Shown here: positions 17,189 to 26,141 of the stretch, in pieces | Position numbering within the stretch: the stretch's first letter is position 1 | Layout of the letters: every line of letters starts with the position of its first letter | Assembly (NCBI RefSeq): GCF_025717675.1 | Contig: NZ_JAJIRT010000002.1 | Location: 248,001 to 312,000, forward strand | From: Paucibacter sp. DJ2R-2 | GTDB lineage: Bacteria > Pseudomonadota > Gammaproteobacteria > Burkholderiales > Burkholderiaceae_C | Direction of reading: 5' to 3' | DNA length: 64,000 nt | The notes under the pieces: generated by a model | Databases searched by the model: none | Told to the model about the DNA's origin: nothing | What the model saw: the letters and a program-made list of their open reading frames with translations, nothing else | Made by a program: the position numbers and the translations under genes

Positions 17189-17671
17189 ATGCAAGTAAAT
17201 CAAAGTCGAACCAAGGGGCTTAGAACGTCGGCATTGCTGGCATTGCTGGCGCCTCTGGCCTTGTCAATGGCGGGCTGTGCGATCGAGCTTCAGAACAAGC
17301 AGGGCGCCAAAGAGATTGCCGAGGCGGCCAAATTGCCCGGTTCGGTGGCGATCGGCTGGCGCGTGTTCCAAGAGAACTGCGCCGCCTGCCATGGCGCTGC
17401 CGCGAGCGGCACGGGCAAGGCGCCGGATCTCTTGCCCCGAGTGCGGGAGATGGGCTCCGAGCGCTTTTCCAATCTGGTGCTGAAACGCTATGACTGGGCA
17501 GCCACACCCGGCGCCGGCAATGCGGCCGGCTTGAGCCCACGCCCTCCGGGTCAGGTGCAGATGCCGGCCTGGCAAAGCGACCCCGTGGTGAACGCGCATA
17601 TCGCCGATCTGTACGCTTACCTGAGCGCGCGGTCGGAGGGTACACAAGGGCCGGGGCAGCCGGCGCGCTAG
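17189..17671 (+). CDS. Periplasmic class I cytochrome c lipoprotein
   Basis: A 160-aa protein. GAGGAGG at about 17174 selects the ATG at 17189. A lipoprotein signal ends in a lipobox SMAGC (Cys30), so the protein is anchored by lipid in the periplasm. A single haem-binding CAACH (64-68) and a likely Met axial ligand in QMPAW define a small monohaem cytochrome c. The domain ends YAYLSARSEG, typical of the last helix. The redox partner is unknown. Confidence 0.85.
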   Translation: MQVNQSRTKGLRTSALLALLAPLALSMAGCAIELQNKQGAKEIAEAAKLPGSVAIGWRVFQENCAACHGAAASGTGKAPDLLPRVREMGSERFSNLVLKRYDWAATPGAGNAAGLSPRPPGQVQMPAWQSDPVVNAHIADLYAYLSARSEGTQGPGQPAR

Positions 17672-17986
17672 TTTAGGTTGCCGCCCCCTGCGGGGCGGCC
17701 AACAGCCGCGGGCCGCTCAAGCACATGCGGCTTGTCGCAGGGTTCGACCGACTGGGGCAACCCGGGCTCTCATGAGGGATGGTGTGGAAGGGGCTCCGCC
17801 AAGCGGCTGAGCCCAAGCCCGGCTTTCAGGGTGTGCGCTGCGCCCTTCGATTTGCGCCAAGTCAAAGCCTTTGCAGGCAGACGGGGCGCCGACGCGGTAC
17901 TCAAGCGCCTGTAACGGCCTTGTCACGCGCACCTGAACATACTGGCCGAGTCCTTCATCTCGAGCCGTTTTGTTCCGGCCACCATC
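17672..17986. other. 315-bp spacer with a GC hairpin
   Basis: An 8-bp hairpin at 17680-17699 (gccgcccc / ggggcggc) sits just after the cytochrome gene and may help end its transcript, though no T-run follows. The rest shows no gene or clear promoter. Confidence 0.4.
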
Positions 17987-19942
17987 ATGCAAAAGTCCGA
18001 TGCCGTCGCGTCCCTGGGTCAGCACAGCTTGCTCTTGCCCGCCTGGGTCAAAACCGCCTTGCTGGCCAATGATCGATTGAAGCTGTGCCTGACGGTCTTG
18101 CAAGCCGCCGCCAGCCATGCCATGGCCCCCAAACAGGCCTTGCCGGATTTGCGTCACGAGATGGCCGCTGCCAGCCTGGACGCCGCCTGGCTGCGCGAGA
18201 TGCCGGCCCAGGCCAGCCGCGAGGGCGACGATGTGCTGCTGCCCGAGCTGCCCCGCCTGGCCGCCCAGTTGGCCGAGGATCTGGCCTTGATGGCGCGGCC
18301 CTTGCTGCAAACCGAAACCGACCGAGCCACGCGTGAGCGGGTGGCACGATGGACCTCGACCCTGGAAGCCGTGCAAGACGAGGTGCTCAGCCCCGCCCTG
18401 CTGCGCAGCTTGAGCCACGGCCACCGTGCCAAGCATGGCGAGGCCGACGACGACAGCTTGCACCTCTTGGTGATGGACCTGCACAAGCAGCTCAACCAGC
18501 TGGCAGCCAGCCTGGCCAGCGAGTTGATCGAGGGCGCCCATGTCTGGGCCTTGGAAGACGGCGACCGGCCGCGTGTGGCCGCCTTTATGCGCGGCCTGCA
18601 GCGCACCGCACCCTTGAAGTTCGACCACCCCGGTTTGGATACGGCAGCCACGCGCGACAGCGAGCGATTGCTGATCCAAAACGATATCGGCACCAATGAT
18701 GCCCATGTGCTGGTGCTGCAAGTTCAAGGCTTGGCCATCAGCCTGACCTATTCGGACCTGCACAAAACCCGCTTCGAGTTTTTCCAGGCGCAACTGGCCG
18801 CCTATGGCGCGCAATGGTCCGTGCCCGAAGCTCGTGTCTCGGCGGGGCTGAATCAGGGTGAGGCCTATCAGCTGGGCACCGCGCGCTTTGAGGCCGAGGA
18901 CGAGGCCCAGCTCTTGTGGATGCTGGAGGGCGTGGCTTCGCGCATCGTCTTTTTGATCGATTGGAACCGGGCCCGCAAGCGGCTGCTGAACTTTGTCGGC
19001 AAGCGCGAGGCGATTGCGGTGCTGGCCGAGGCGGCCCGGCAGGACGTGGGCCATATGGCCTGGTTGAAGACCGGCGGCGAGCGCATGTTGTTCGAAGCCA
19101 TGCAGGCGCTGGGGGCCGATGCCTTTCGCATTGGCGATCGCTTGGACGAGGTCTTGGGCCAGAGCGGCGCACAGGCCTTTTTGAACGAAGTGCTGCGCAT
19201 GGCCTCGCAAGCTTTGCTGCAAAAACAGCCCAGCGCCCTGGTGGCCGATGAAACCCGTTTGCTGCTGGCGCGGCAGTTGCAACAGCGTGCGCCCGAGTTT
19301 GACCTCTTGGCCGAACACGCGGCCTATTGCCAGACCCTGGCCGAGGGCATCAGTCAGGCCCTGGCCCATGGCTGGGAGCAGGACAAAGAAGCCGCCGCCA
19401 AGCTGGCTCAGCGCGCCAAGACCTGGGAGCGCCAGGCCGACCATCTGGTCATGCAAGCCCGCGAGCGCGCGCGCCGCCAGCCACGCTGGGCACCGTTCGC
19501 GGGCCTCTTGCAAACGGCGGACGATGCGGCCGATGCGTTGGAGGAATGCGCGTTCTTGCTGAGCTTGATCGCCGACCACCATCACCAGGGCTGGAACCGC
19601 GAACTGCGCGAGCTGCTGTCGCAGCTGGCGCAAGCGGTGCTGCATGCGACGCAAGAGCAGGTCAAGGCGGTGGCCGTGGCGCGCGGGCTGAATGCGGCCA
19701 GCGAAGCCGCCGAGCATGATGAGTTTGTGGCCGCCACTTGGCAGGTCTTGCGCGCCGAGCGGCAATGCGATGAGTTGCTGCGGGCCGCCAAACGCTGCAT
19801 GGCCGCCGAGCTGTCGAACGCGGCCGCGCTGATGCTGGTCAACGACCTGGCCAATCAGCTGGAGTTGGCTTCGGACCGCTTGCTCAACGCGGCCTATGCC
19901 CTGCGCGAGCTGGTGTTCAGCAAGACCGAGGTGGGCGCATGA
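17987..19942 (+). CDS. Large protein with C-terminal PhoU-like/DUF47 helical domain
   Basis: A 651-aa, Leu/Ala-rich soluble protein without signal peptide or membrane segments. The last ~220 residues (QDKEAAAKLAQRAKTWERQA, QTADDAADALEECAFLLSLI, LMLVNDLANQLELASDRLL) look like the paired three-helix bundles of PhoU/DUF47 proteins, which bind metal clusters and regulate phosphate transport. The first ~430 residues are not recognised; IVFLIDWNRARKRLLNFVGK near 320 is a conspicuous basic helix. Its stop overlaps the start of the next gene, a half-length PPDK, by 4 bp (ATGA), so the two probably work together. The PhoU-like call is moderate and the function is inference. Confidence 0.6.
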   Translation: MQKSDAVASLGQHSLLLPAWVKTALLANDRLKLCLTVLQAAASHAMAPKQALPDLRHEMAAASLDAAWLREMPAQASREGDDVLLPELPRLAAQLAEDLALMARPLLQTETDRATRERVARWTSTLEAVQDEVLSPALLRSLSHGHRAKHGEADDDSLHLLVMDLHKQLNQLAASLASELIEGAHVWALEDGDRPRVAAFMRGLQRTAPLKFDHPGLDTAATRDSERLLIQNDIGTNDAHVLVLQVQGLAISLTYSDLHKTRFEFFQAQLAAYGAQWSVPEARVSAGLNQGEAYQLGTARFEAEDEAQLLWMLEGVASRIVFLIDWNRARKRLLNFVGKREAIAVLAEAARQDVGHMAWLKTGGERMLFEAMQALGADAFRIGDRLDEVLGQSGAQAFLNEVLRMASQALLQKQPSALVADETRLLLARQLQQRAPEFDLLAEHAAYCQTLAEGISQALAHGWEQDKEAAAKLAQRAKTWERQADHLVMQARERARRQPRWAPFAGLLQTADDAADALEECAFLLSLIADHHHQGWNRELRELLSQLAQAVLHATQEQVKAVAVARGLNAASEAAEHDEFVAATWQVLRAERQCDELLRAAKRCMAAELSNAAALMLVNDLANQLELASDRLLNAAYALRELVFSKTEVGA

Positions 19943-21594
19943 AAGCGATCAGCACAGCGGCCTTGCCGTCCGAACTCTTCCTCCTGGGCTGCGCCGGCCA
20001 AACGCCCTTGGCTCAGGCCAGCCCGCAAGGCCTGGGATTCAAGGCCTTCAATCTGCTGCGCATGGCGCAAATGGGCTTGCCGGTGCCGCCTGCCTTTGTG
20101 TTGGGCACGAAGTTCTGTGCCGACGCAGCATCGCAGGACCAAGCGGCGAGCCCTGAACTCTGGGCGCCAGCGCTGCAGGCTTTGGAATCGGCCAGTGCAG
20201 CGCTGCGCTTCGGCCATGCGGCCCGGCCCTTGCTGCTGTCGGTGCGTTCCGGTGCGCCGGTGTCCATGCCAGGCATGATGGAAACCCTGCTCAATATTGG
20301 CCTCAACGACGAAACGGTGCAGGGCCTGATTCGCCAGACCGGCAATCCGCGCCTGGCCTGGGATGCCTACCGCCGTCTGATTGCCAGCTTTGCAGAAGTG
20401 GTGGTCGGCCTGCCTGCCGCCTTGTTTGAGGACGAATTGAAGCGGCTCTGCGCCGGTCGTGATGAGCGCCAGCTCGACTTTGCCGAGTTGCGCGGCCTCA
20501 CTCAGCGCTTTCTCCAGCTGTACAACCAAGTCGCCGGGAAGCCGTTTCCGCAGTCACCGCAGCTGCAACTGCAGCAAGCGATTGCCGCGGTGTTTGCTTC
20601 CTGGCAATCCGACAAGGCACGCAGTTACCGTGCTGCCCATGGCATTGCCGACGCCATCGGCACGGCCGTCACCGTGCAGGCCATGGTGTTCGGCAACGCG
20701 GGCGCGCGCTCGGGCGCCGGCGTGGGCTTCACCCGTGACCCGCGCAGCGGAGAACCCGGCTTGTGGGTCGATTTCCTGTTCAACGCCCAGGGCGAAGACG
20801 TGGTCTCGGGGCGCCGAAGCGCCCAGGGGCATGAGCAGTTGCAGCAGGTCTTGCCCCAGGTGTGGGAGGAACTGCAGCAAGCTTGTGCGCTCTTGGAACG
20901 CCAGATGGCCGAGATGCAGGACTTCGAATTCACCGTACAGGATGGGCGTTTTTACTTGCTGCAGACGCGGGACGGCAAACGCAGCCCGCAGGCCCAGGCG
21001 CGAATTGCGCTGGATCTATGCCGCGAGGGCGTGATCGATCAGGCGACCGCCCAGCAACGTTGTGCGGGTCTGGACGGCGAAGCCTTGCGGCTCAGCCGTG
21101 TGCTCGCCGCCGATGGACAAGCAGCACAAGCGCTGGCACGGGCGCAGGCGGCCAGCACTGGCGTAGTGGCAGGCCGCATCGTCCTTGACGAAGCCGGCGC
21201 GCGGGCAGCCCAGGCGGCCGGTCAGCCGGCGGTGCTGCTGCGGCGTGACGCCGAGACCGCCGACAGCGCCGCGCTGGCGCTCACCCTCGGGCTCTTGACG
21301 CAAAACGGCGCGCGCACCTCGCATGCCGCCGTGGTGGCACGGCAGATGGGCAAGGTCTGCCTGGTCGCCTGCGAAGGCATGTGGCTGGACGAAGCCGCGC
21401 GCGAGGTCCACTTCGGCGACCGCTGCTTGCGCGAAGGTGACTGGATCAGCCTGGACGGCAACGAGGCCTGTGTCTATGCCGGGCAGGTGCAGACCGAATG
21501 GTGGTGCCCGCCCGGACTGTTGGCGGAGTTGGAACAGCTGAGGCAAGACCTGCCACCCGCTCACACCCAGGCAGAGCAGCTTGTGGGTGCTTGA
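19939..21594 (+). CDS. PEP/pyruvate dikinase-like protein lacking the PEP-binding TIM barrel
   Basis: A 551-aa protein. Residues ~30-345 match the ATP-grasp (PPDK_N) domain: GFKAFNLLRMAQMGLPVPPAF, then SVRSGAPVSMPGMMETLLNI, the phosphate-binding loop of pyruvate phosphate dikinase. Residues ~405-500 are the swivelling phosphohistidine domain with GARTSHAAVVARQMGK; His462 is the expected phospho-acceptor. True PPDK (about 880 aa) continues with a PEP/pyruvate barrel, and that domain is absent. It can therefore be expected to phosphorylate its own His from ATP, but not to make PEP by itself. Coupled (ATGA overlap) to a PhoU-like protein, which might be acceptor or regulator. Confidence 0.75.
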   Translation: MKAISTAALPSELFLLGCAGQTPLAQASPQGLGFKAFNLLRMAQMGLPVPPAFVLGTKFCADAASQDQAASPELWAPALQALESASAALRFGHAARPLLLSVRSGAPVSMPGMMETLLNIGLNDETVQGLIRQTGNPRLAWDAYRRLIASFAEVVVGLPAALFEDELKRLCAGRDERQLDFAELRGLTQRFLQLYNQVAGKPFPQSPQLQLQQAIAAVFASWQSDKARSYRAAHGIADAIGTAVTVQAMVFGNAGARSGAGVGFTRDPRSGEPGLWVDFLFNAQGEDVVSGRRSAQGHEQLQQVLPQVWEELQQACALLERQMAEMQDFEFTVQDGRFYLLQTRDGKRSPQAQARIALDLCREGVIDQATAQQRCAGLDGEALRLSRVLAADGQAAQALARAQAASTGVVAGRIVLDEAGARAAQAAGQPAVLLRRDAETADSAALALTLGLLTQNGARTSHAAVVARQMGKVCLVACEGMWLDEAAREVHFGDRCLREGDWISLDGNEACVYAGQVQTEWWCPPGLLAELEQLRQDLPPAHTQAEQLVGA

Positions 21595-21764
21595 GGCCGC
21601 TGTGTCTTGATGGCGGCCTGCCTGTGCCGCCGCTCAAGTGTCATACGGCTTGGACTGCGCAATCGGCTGCCGCTCTGACGGGGTGGGTCTGATGGGGCGG
21701 CGGGGCGCAAAAGCGCTGGAGCAGCCTGAGGCCGCCCACGCTTCCGCCCTTCCCCCTCGGCCAC

Positions 21765-22586
21765 TCAGCCAGTCAGCAGCCGCATCAAGGCTGCGGGCTC
21801 GGCAGCGGCCAATGAGCGCTCGTCCTGCTCATCCTTCAGCGCCACGCCGCTGAGCTTCCGGGCACGTGCCTCGCGCAGCAGCGCATGCAGCTTGGCGGCG
21901 GCGGCGGGCGCCGGCAGGCCTTCGGGGCGCACATTCGAGATGCAATTGCGTTCGGCATCGACCAGACCCACGCGCGGCGCCCAGCTGAAATAGATGCCCA
22001 GACTGTCCGGCGCCGACAAGCCCGGCCGCTCGCCAATCAGAACCACCACGCAGCGGGCCTTGAGGCGCGCGCCAATCTCGTCACCGATGGCCACGCGGGC
22101 CTGGACCGCCACCACCGGCGGCGCCCAGTTCCAGCCGCCCTCGTCCAGCAGGCGCTCGCGCAGTGCGGCCAGCAGCGGCAGGGCTTGGCGCTGCAGCGCC
22201 AGCGCCGAGAGGCCGTCGGCCAGCACAAAGGCCAAGTCCGGGGCCTCGTCAGCGCGGCCCGCCGGCTGCGCGTCCAGCAGCGCGGCACTGGCGGCATCGA
22301 GCTGACGACCCAGATCGGGGCGCTGCAGATAACGGGCACGATCCTCGGCCTGGCTGTGCACCCGAAGCGGCGCTTCGCCGAGCGCGCGCAGGCCCGCCAG
22401 CAAGGCCTCGGCATCCAGCGGCGTGTGCACGGCATCGCGGGCCTCGGCATGGGCCTGCTGGAAAGCAAGGTGGGCGGCGGTGGGCACGCTGGCGCCGGCG
22501 CGCCCCAGACCGATGCGTGCGGCCGTGTAGCGGCTGAGGCTGGCCCAGGGCTGCGCGGTCACGGCGGGCTTGGCGGTGGCACTCAT
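21765..22586 (-). CDS. eutC: Ethanolamine ammonia-lyase small subunit
   Basis: A 273-aa protein. Together with EutB it forms the adenosylcobalamin-dependent enzyme that splits ethanolamine to acetaldehyde and ammonia. Characteristic stretches are TAARIGLGRAG, FVLADGLSALA, VVVLIGERPGLSAPDSLGIY (part of the B12-binding face) and ERNCISNVRPEGL. The start overlaps the eutB stop by 4 bp. No microcompartment shell, aldehyde dehydrogenase or permease gene is present, so this is the simple catabolic type. No cobalamin riboswitch was seen. Confidence 0.95.
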   Translation of the reverse strand: MSATAKPAVTAQPWASLSRYTAARIGLGRAGASVPTAAHLAFQQAHAEARDAVHTPLDAEALLAGLRALGEAPLRVHSQAEDRARYLQRPDLGRQLDAASAALLDAQPAGRADEAPDLAFVLADGLSALALQRQALPLLAALRERLLDEGGWNWAPPVVAVQARVAIGDEIGARLKARCVVVLIGERPGLSAPDSLGIYFSWAPRVGLVDAERNCISNVRPEGLPAPAAAAKLHALLREARARKLSGVALKDEQDERSLAAAEPAALMRLLTG

Positions 22587-23953
22587 GCCCGCTCCAGCAG
22601 CGCGGCAAAGCCGGCCGGCAAGGCGTCTGCCAGCCGCGGCGAGCCGCCGGGCTCGAACACGCCCATGCGCTGCAACCAGGCCTCGAACTCAGGCGCCGGC
22701 CGCAGGCCCAGCAGGCGGCGCATCGCCAGTGCATCGTGAAAGCTGGTGCTCTGGTAGCCGAGCATGATGTCGTCCGAGCCGGGCACGCCCATGATGTAGT
22801 TGCAGCCGGCAGCGCACAGCATCGTCAGCAGGCTGTCGACATCGTCGACATCGGCCTCGGCATGGTTGGTGAAGCACACGTCCACGCCCATGGGCAAGCC
22901 CAGCAGCTTGCCGCAGCAATGGTCTTCCAGCCCGGCGCGCAGGATCTGCTTGCCGTCGAACAGATACTCCGGCCCGATGAAGCCCACCACGCTGTTGACC
23001 AGGAGCGGCTCGAAGCGCCGCGCCACCGCATAGGCGCGGCACTCCAGCGTCTGCTGGTCGCAGCCCTGGTGCGTGCCGCTGGACAGCGCACTGCCTTGGC
23101 CGGTTTCGAAATACATCACCTGGCGCCCACCGCGTTGCAGCGCCAGCGCGGCTGCCTGCGCCTCGGCGAGCAGGTCCAGCGTGATGCCGAAGCCGCGGTT
23201 GGCGCCCTCGGTGCCGGCGATGGACTGGAACACCAGGTCCACCGGCGCACCGCGATGAATCGCTTCCAGCGTGGTTGTCACATGGGTCAGCACGCAGCTC
23301 TGCGTCGGGATCTCGTGGCGGCGGATCACCGCATCGAGCATCTGCAGCAAGCGCATCACCTGGGGCAGGTTGTCGGTGGCCGGGTTGATGCCGATGACGG
23401 CATCGCCCGCGCCCATCAGCAGCCCGTCCAGCAGGCTGGCGGCGATGCCGGCCTCGTCGTCGGTCGGGTGATTGGGCTGCAGCCGCGTGGCCAGCCGCCC
23501 ACGCAGGCCCAGCGTCGAGCGAAAGCGGGTGACGACCTCGCAGCGCTGCGCGATCAACATCAGGTCCTGCGCCCGGCACAGCTTGCTCAGCGCGGCCACC
23601 ATCTCGGGCGTCAGGCCGGGTGCGATCGCCGCCGTGTCCAGCGCCTCGGCCAGCAGCGCATCGCGCAGGCCACCCACGGTCAGATGCGCAATCGGCGCAA
23701 AGGCCGCGGCATCGTGCGTGTCGATGATCAGCCGCGTGACCTCGTCGCTCTCGTAGGGCACGACGGCCTCGTTCAAAAACGCCTTCAGCGGCAGATCGGC
23801 CAGCGCCAGCTGCGCGGCCACCCGCTCTCGCGCATCGGCAGCCGCCACACCCGCCAGCTCATCCCCCGAGCGCCGCGGGCTCGCCTTGGCCAGCAAGCTG
23901 CGCAGGTCCGCAAAATGAAAGCGCTCAGCGCCAAGACGGTGAACATAGGCCAT
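22583..23953 (-). CDS. eutB: Ethanolamine ammonia-lyase large subunit
   Basis: A 456-aa protein, the usual length. It is the catalytic TIM-barrel subunit that binds ethanolamine at the B12 cofactor. Family motifs: LQPNHPTDDEAGIAASLLDG, GDAVIGINPATDN, THVTTTLEAI, FQSIAGTEGANRGFGI, MYFETGQGSALSSGTHQGCD and GVDVCFTNHAEADVDD. No strong ribosome site is visible before the ATG at 23953, but the conserved N-terminus (HFADLRSLLAKASPRRSGDELAG) shows the start is about right. First gene of the eutBC operon. Confidence 0.95.
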   Translation of the reverse strand: MAYVHRLGAERFHFADLRSLLAKASPRRSGDELAGVAAADARERVAAQLALADLPLKAFLNEAVVPYESDEVTRLIIDTHDAAAFAPIAHLTVGGLRDALLAEALDTAAIAPGLTPEMVAALSKLCRAQDLMLIAQRCEVVTRFRSTLGLRGRLATRLQPNHPTDDEAGIAASLLDGLLMGAGDAVIGINPATDNLPQVMRLLQMLDAVIRRHEIPTQSCVLTHVTTTLEAIHRGAPVDLVFQSIAGTEGANRGFGITLDLLAEAQAAALALQRGGRQVMYFETGQGSALSSGTHQGCDQQTLECRAYAVARRFEPLLVNSVVGFIGPEYLFDGKQILRAGLEDHCCGKLLGLPMGVDVCFTNHAEADVDDVDSLLTMLCAAGCNYIMGVPGSDDIMLGYQSTSFHDALAMRRLLGLRPAPEFEAWLQRMGVFEPGGSPRLADALPAGFAALLERA

Positions 23954-24336
23954 CGCGCGAGTATGCGACAGCGTGAGGGCGGCAGGATGACAGGCGCGTG
24001 GCGGACGATGGCTACCTGCCGCTTGCCTGCAGCCGCGGAGCGCGCAACTCGGCCGGCTTCGCCTTCACGACCTGCGGCACCCAGCGCCGTATCCGCGCTA
24101 CCGCTTCTCGCACGACACAGCCAAACCCGGCAGCGCTGCGATCGCGTTTAACTTGTCCGAGGGCAGCGGAATACCAGTGATGTCGATGGCGGTAAGCAAG
24201 GGCAAAGGCTTGTGTAGGCCTTGCCAGCGGGCGCTACAAGCCCACGAACTGGGCACCATGAATGGCTTTGAGCACTGACTCTGGGCCATGGGTACGAGCT
24301 GAGCCCCAAGATATGGCCCTAGGAAGCTGGCCTCGA
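23954..24336. other. 383-bp spacer between the PQQ dehydrogenase gene and eutB
   Basis: No recognisable gene, RNA or repeat. Short open frames on the minus strand (for example 24098-24331) match nothing I know. The eutBC promoter should lie in the right half. Confidence 0.4.
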
Positions 24337-25530
24337 TCAGCGCGCCAAGCGCAAGAGCTTGCCACTGTCCGTCAAAAGCATCAAAGCGCCATCGGCGGCC
24401 TGACGAACATCGCGAATGCGCTCGCCCTGATCCTTGAACATCTCGGTGCGCGATTGAACCGTGTTGCCGCTGAGCTGCAGGCGCCAAAAAGCTTGGCCGG
24501 CCAACGAGCCCGAGAAGAGCTGGCCCTGCCACTCCGGGAACATGCGGCCGGTGTAGAAGACCAAGCCGGCCGGCGCCACCGACAGCGGCACCCAGTAGGT
24601 CAAAGGTTCCACATAACTCGGCGCATGAACGCCACCGCCGAGGCGGCAGCCTTCGCCGACCGGATCCCCGTAGTTGCAGCCATAGCTCTTGATCGGCCAG
24701 CCAAAGTTGGCCCCCGCCCGGGCGATATTGATCTCATCGCCACCCTGCGGGCCATGCTCGCTGACCCACAGCTCGCCCGTGGCCGGATGCAAGGCTGCGC
24801 CCTGAGGGTTGCGATGCCCAACGCTCCACAGGCCGGCACGAGCGCCCGCGCCGAAGTTGGGGTTGTCGCTGGGGATGCTGCCATCGCGCTGGATGCGCAC
24901 CACCTTGCCCAGCGTCTGTGCCAGGTCTTGCGCCGGTGCACCGAGCTGGCGCTCGCCCAGGGTCACAAACAAACTCTTGTCACGCGCAAACACCAGGCGA
25001 GATCCGAAGTGACCGCCGCCGCTGACTTTGGGCGCCTGCCGGAAGATCGTTGCCACATCGACCAGCGCATTGCCGACCAGACGCCCGCGAGCCACGGCCG
25101 TGCCGGACTTGCCGACTTCCGCGCCCTGGCCGGCTTCGGCATAGCTGAGGTAGACCCAGGGCGTGCTCGCAAAGTCAGGGTCAATGGCCACATCGAGCAA
25201 ACCGCCCTGTCCGGCTGACGCCACCGCGGGCACACCACCGATCGCCATCGATGCCCCTTGGCCGCTGGCCGGCAGCTTCAGCAGGATGCCGCCTTTTTGC
25301 GTCACCAGCCACTGGCCGTCGGGCAGCTGCGTCATGCCCCAAGGGCTTTGCAGATCGCTGCGCAAGATGCTCAGTTGCGGCGCGGCTGGGGTGGGTGCGG
25401 GCGTGGGTGCAGGCGTTGGAGCGGGCGTGGGGCTGGGTTCAGCCGCGACGGAGCTGCCCCCTCCACCACAAGCAACCAAGAGCGAGACGGAAATGCAAGC
25501 CAAGGTGCAAATCGAGGGTCGAGCGGACAT
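24337..25530 (-). CDS. PQQ-dependent sugar dehydrogenase, lipoprotein
   Basis: A 397-aa protein. A short signal ends in LLVACGGGG (Cys21 lipidated), then a Pro/Thr spacer with four PTPA units (about 32-48) lifts the catalytic domain off the membrane. The rest is a six-bladed glucose/sorbosone dehydrogenase propeller: SPWGMTQLPDGQWLVTQKGG, GQGGLLDVAIDPDF, a likely catalytic His in GGGHFGSRLVF, SVGHRNPQGAALHP and ELWVSEHGPQGGDEIN with PQQ/Ca contacts, and NFGWP. It oxidises an aldose or similar sugar in the periplasm and passes electrons to a quinone or cytochrome. Substrate unknown. Confidence 0.88.
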   Translation of the reverse strand: MSARPSICTLACISVSLLVACGGGGSSVAAEPSPTPAPTPAPTPAPTPAAPQLSILRSDLQSPWGMTQLPDGQWLVTQKGGILLKLPASGQGASMAIGGVPAVASAGQGGLLDVAIDPDFASTPWVYLSYAEAGQGAEVGKSGTAVARGRLVGNALVDVATIFRQAPKVSGGGHFGSRLVFARDKSLFVTLGERQLGAPAQDLAQTLGKVVRIQRDGSIPSDNPNFGAGARAGLWSVGHRNPQGAALHPATGELWVSEHGPQGGDEINIARAGANFGWPIKSYGCNYGDPVGEGCRLGGGVHAPSYVEPLTYWVPLSVAPAGLVFYTGRMFPEWQGQLFSGSLAGQAFWRLQLSGNTVQSRTEMFKDQGERIRDVRQAADGALMLLTDSGKLLRLAR

Positions 25531-26141
25531 GGCGGCGGTCTCCGGTGGCGATGTTTGCCGGGAGTCTATGCCGGCCTCCTTTCAAGCGCACACCCCGGCC
25601 AAGACCCGGAAGCAAAAGCCCCGGACGGCTTCCCGTTCGGGACTTAGGTCTCGTCAACGATTTCGCTACTTCCGCTGCCATACCGATGCTTTCGCCAAGC
25701 GTTGGGTGCGAATGGATGGTATCGCCGATGTCCACCGCGCCCGCCCCCATCTCGATCGCCAGGGCGATCACGCCGATCATGTCGCCGGCATGGGTGCCGA
25801 CGATGCCGCCACCGACGATGTGGTGAGTCTCTTCATCAAACAGCAGCTTGGTGAAGCCTTCGTCGCGGCCGTTGGCGATGGCGCGGCCCGAGGCGGTCCA
25901 GGGGAACAGGCCTTCGCAACTGCGAAAACCGCGACTCCGCAAGCTCAACTGGAGTCTTGACTACTTACAGCACCTTTTCGGCTCGCGGCCTTCTCCTTGG
26001 TCACCATGGTGGCCGCCCATCATTTTCGATCGGAGCCTAATGCCATCTCTTGAGTGACAGCATGCGCGATCTCAACGATCATCTCGCCCGCGTATCGCAG
26101 TACAGCGGGGAACTGTACAAAACCACCATCAAGAGCCTGCC
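25531..26141. other. 611-bp region with lpdA fragment upstream of the CHAT operon
   Basis: Contains the decayed lpdA tail (25665-25915) and about 225 bp that should hold the promoter of the CHAT operon. A small open frame at 26062-26163 overlaps the CHAT start. TTGACT at about 25964 could be a -35 box, but no good -10 follows at the right distance. Confidence 0.45.
25665..25915 (-). pseudogene. Decayed copy of the lpdA 3' end
   Basis: Encodes, on the minus strand, about 84 residues matching the LpdA C-terminal dimerisation domain ([53 protein letters not shown]). It aligns without gaps to 31560-31810 at offset 5895 with numerous substitutions (roughly 85% identical by eye). The active-site HPHPT reads HSHPT and GKTIH reads GDTIH. 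It lacks the rest of the gene. The copy has clearly diverged, so it came from another strain or is old. Confidence 0.88.

Noticed and set aside
21595-23953. A cobalamin riboswitch or microcompartment genes around eutBC
   Set aside because: No B12-box-like sequence and no shell or permease gene could be found.
24098-24532. Minus-strand ORF between the PQQ dehydrogenase gene and eutB
   Set aside because: Most of it overlaps the 3' end of the dehydrogenase gene in another frame and the remainder shows no family motif or ribosome site.
25439-25948. A 169-codon minus-strand ORF read as a separate gene
   Set aside because: Its first half is the decayed lpdA tail; the rest runs through the promoter region and 5' end of the PQQ dehydrogenase gene in another frame.
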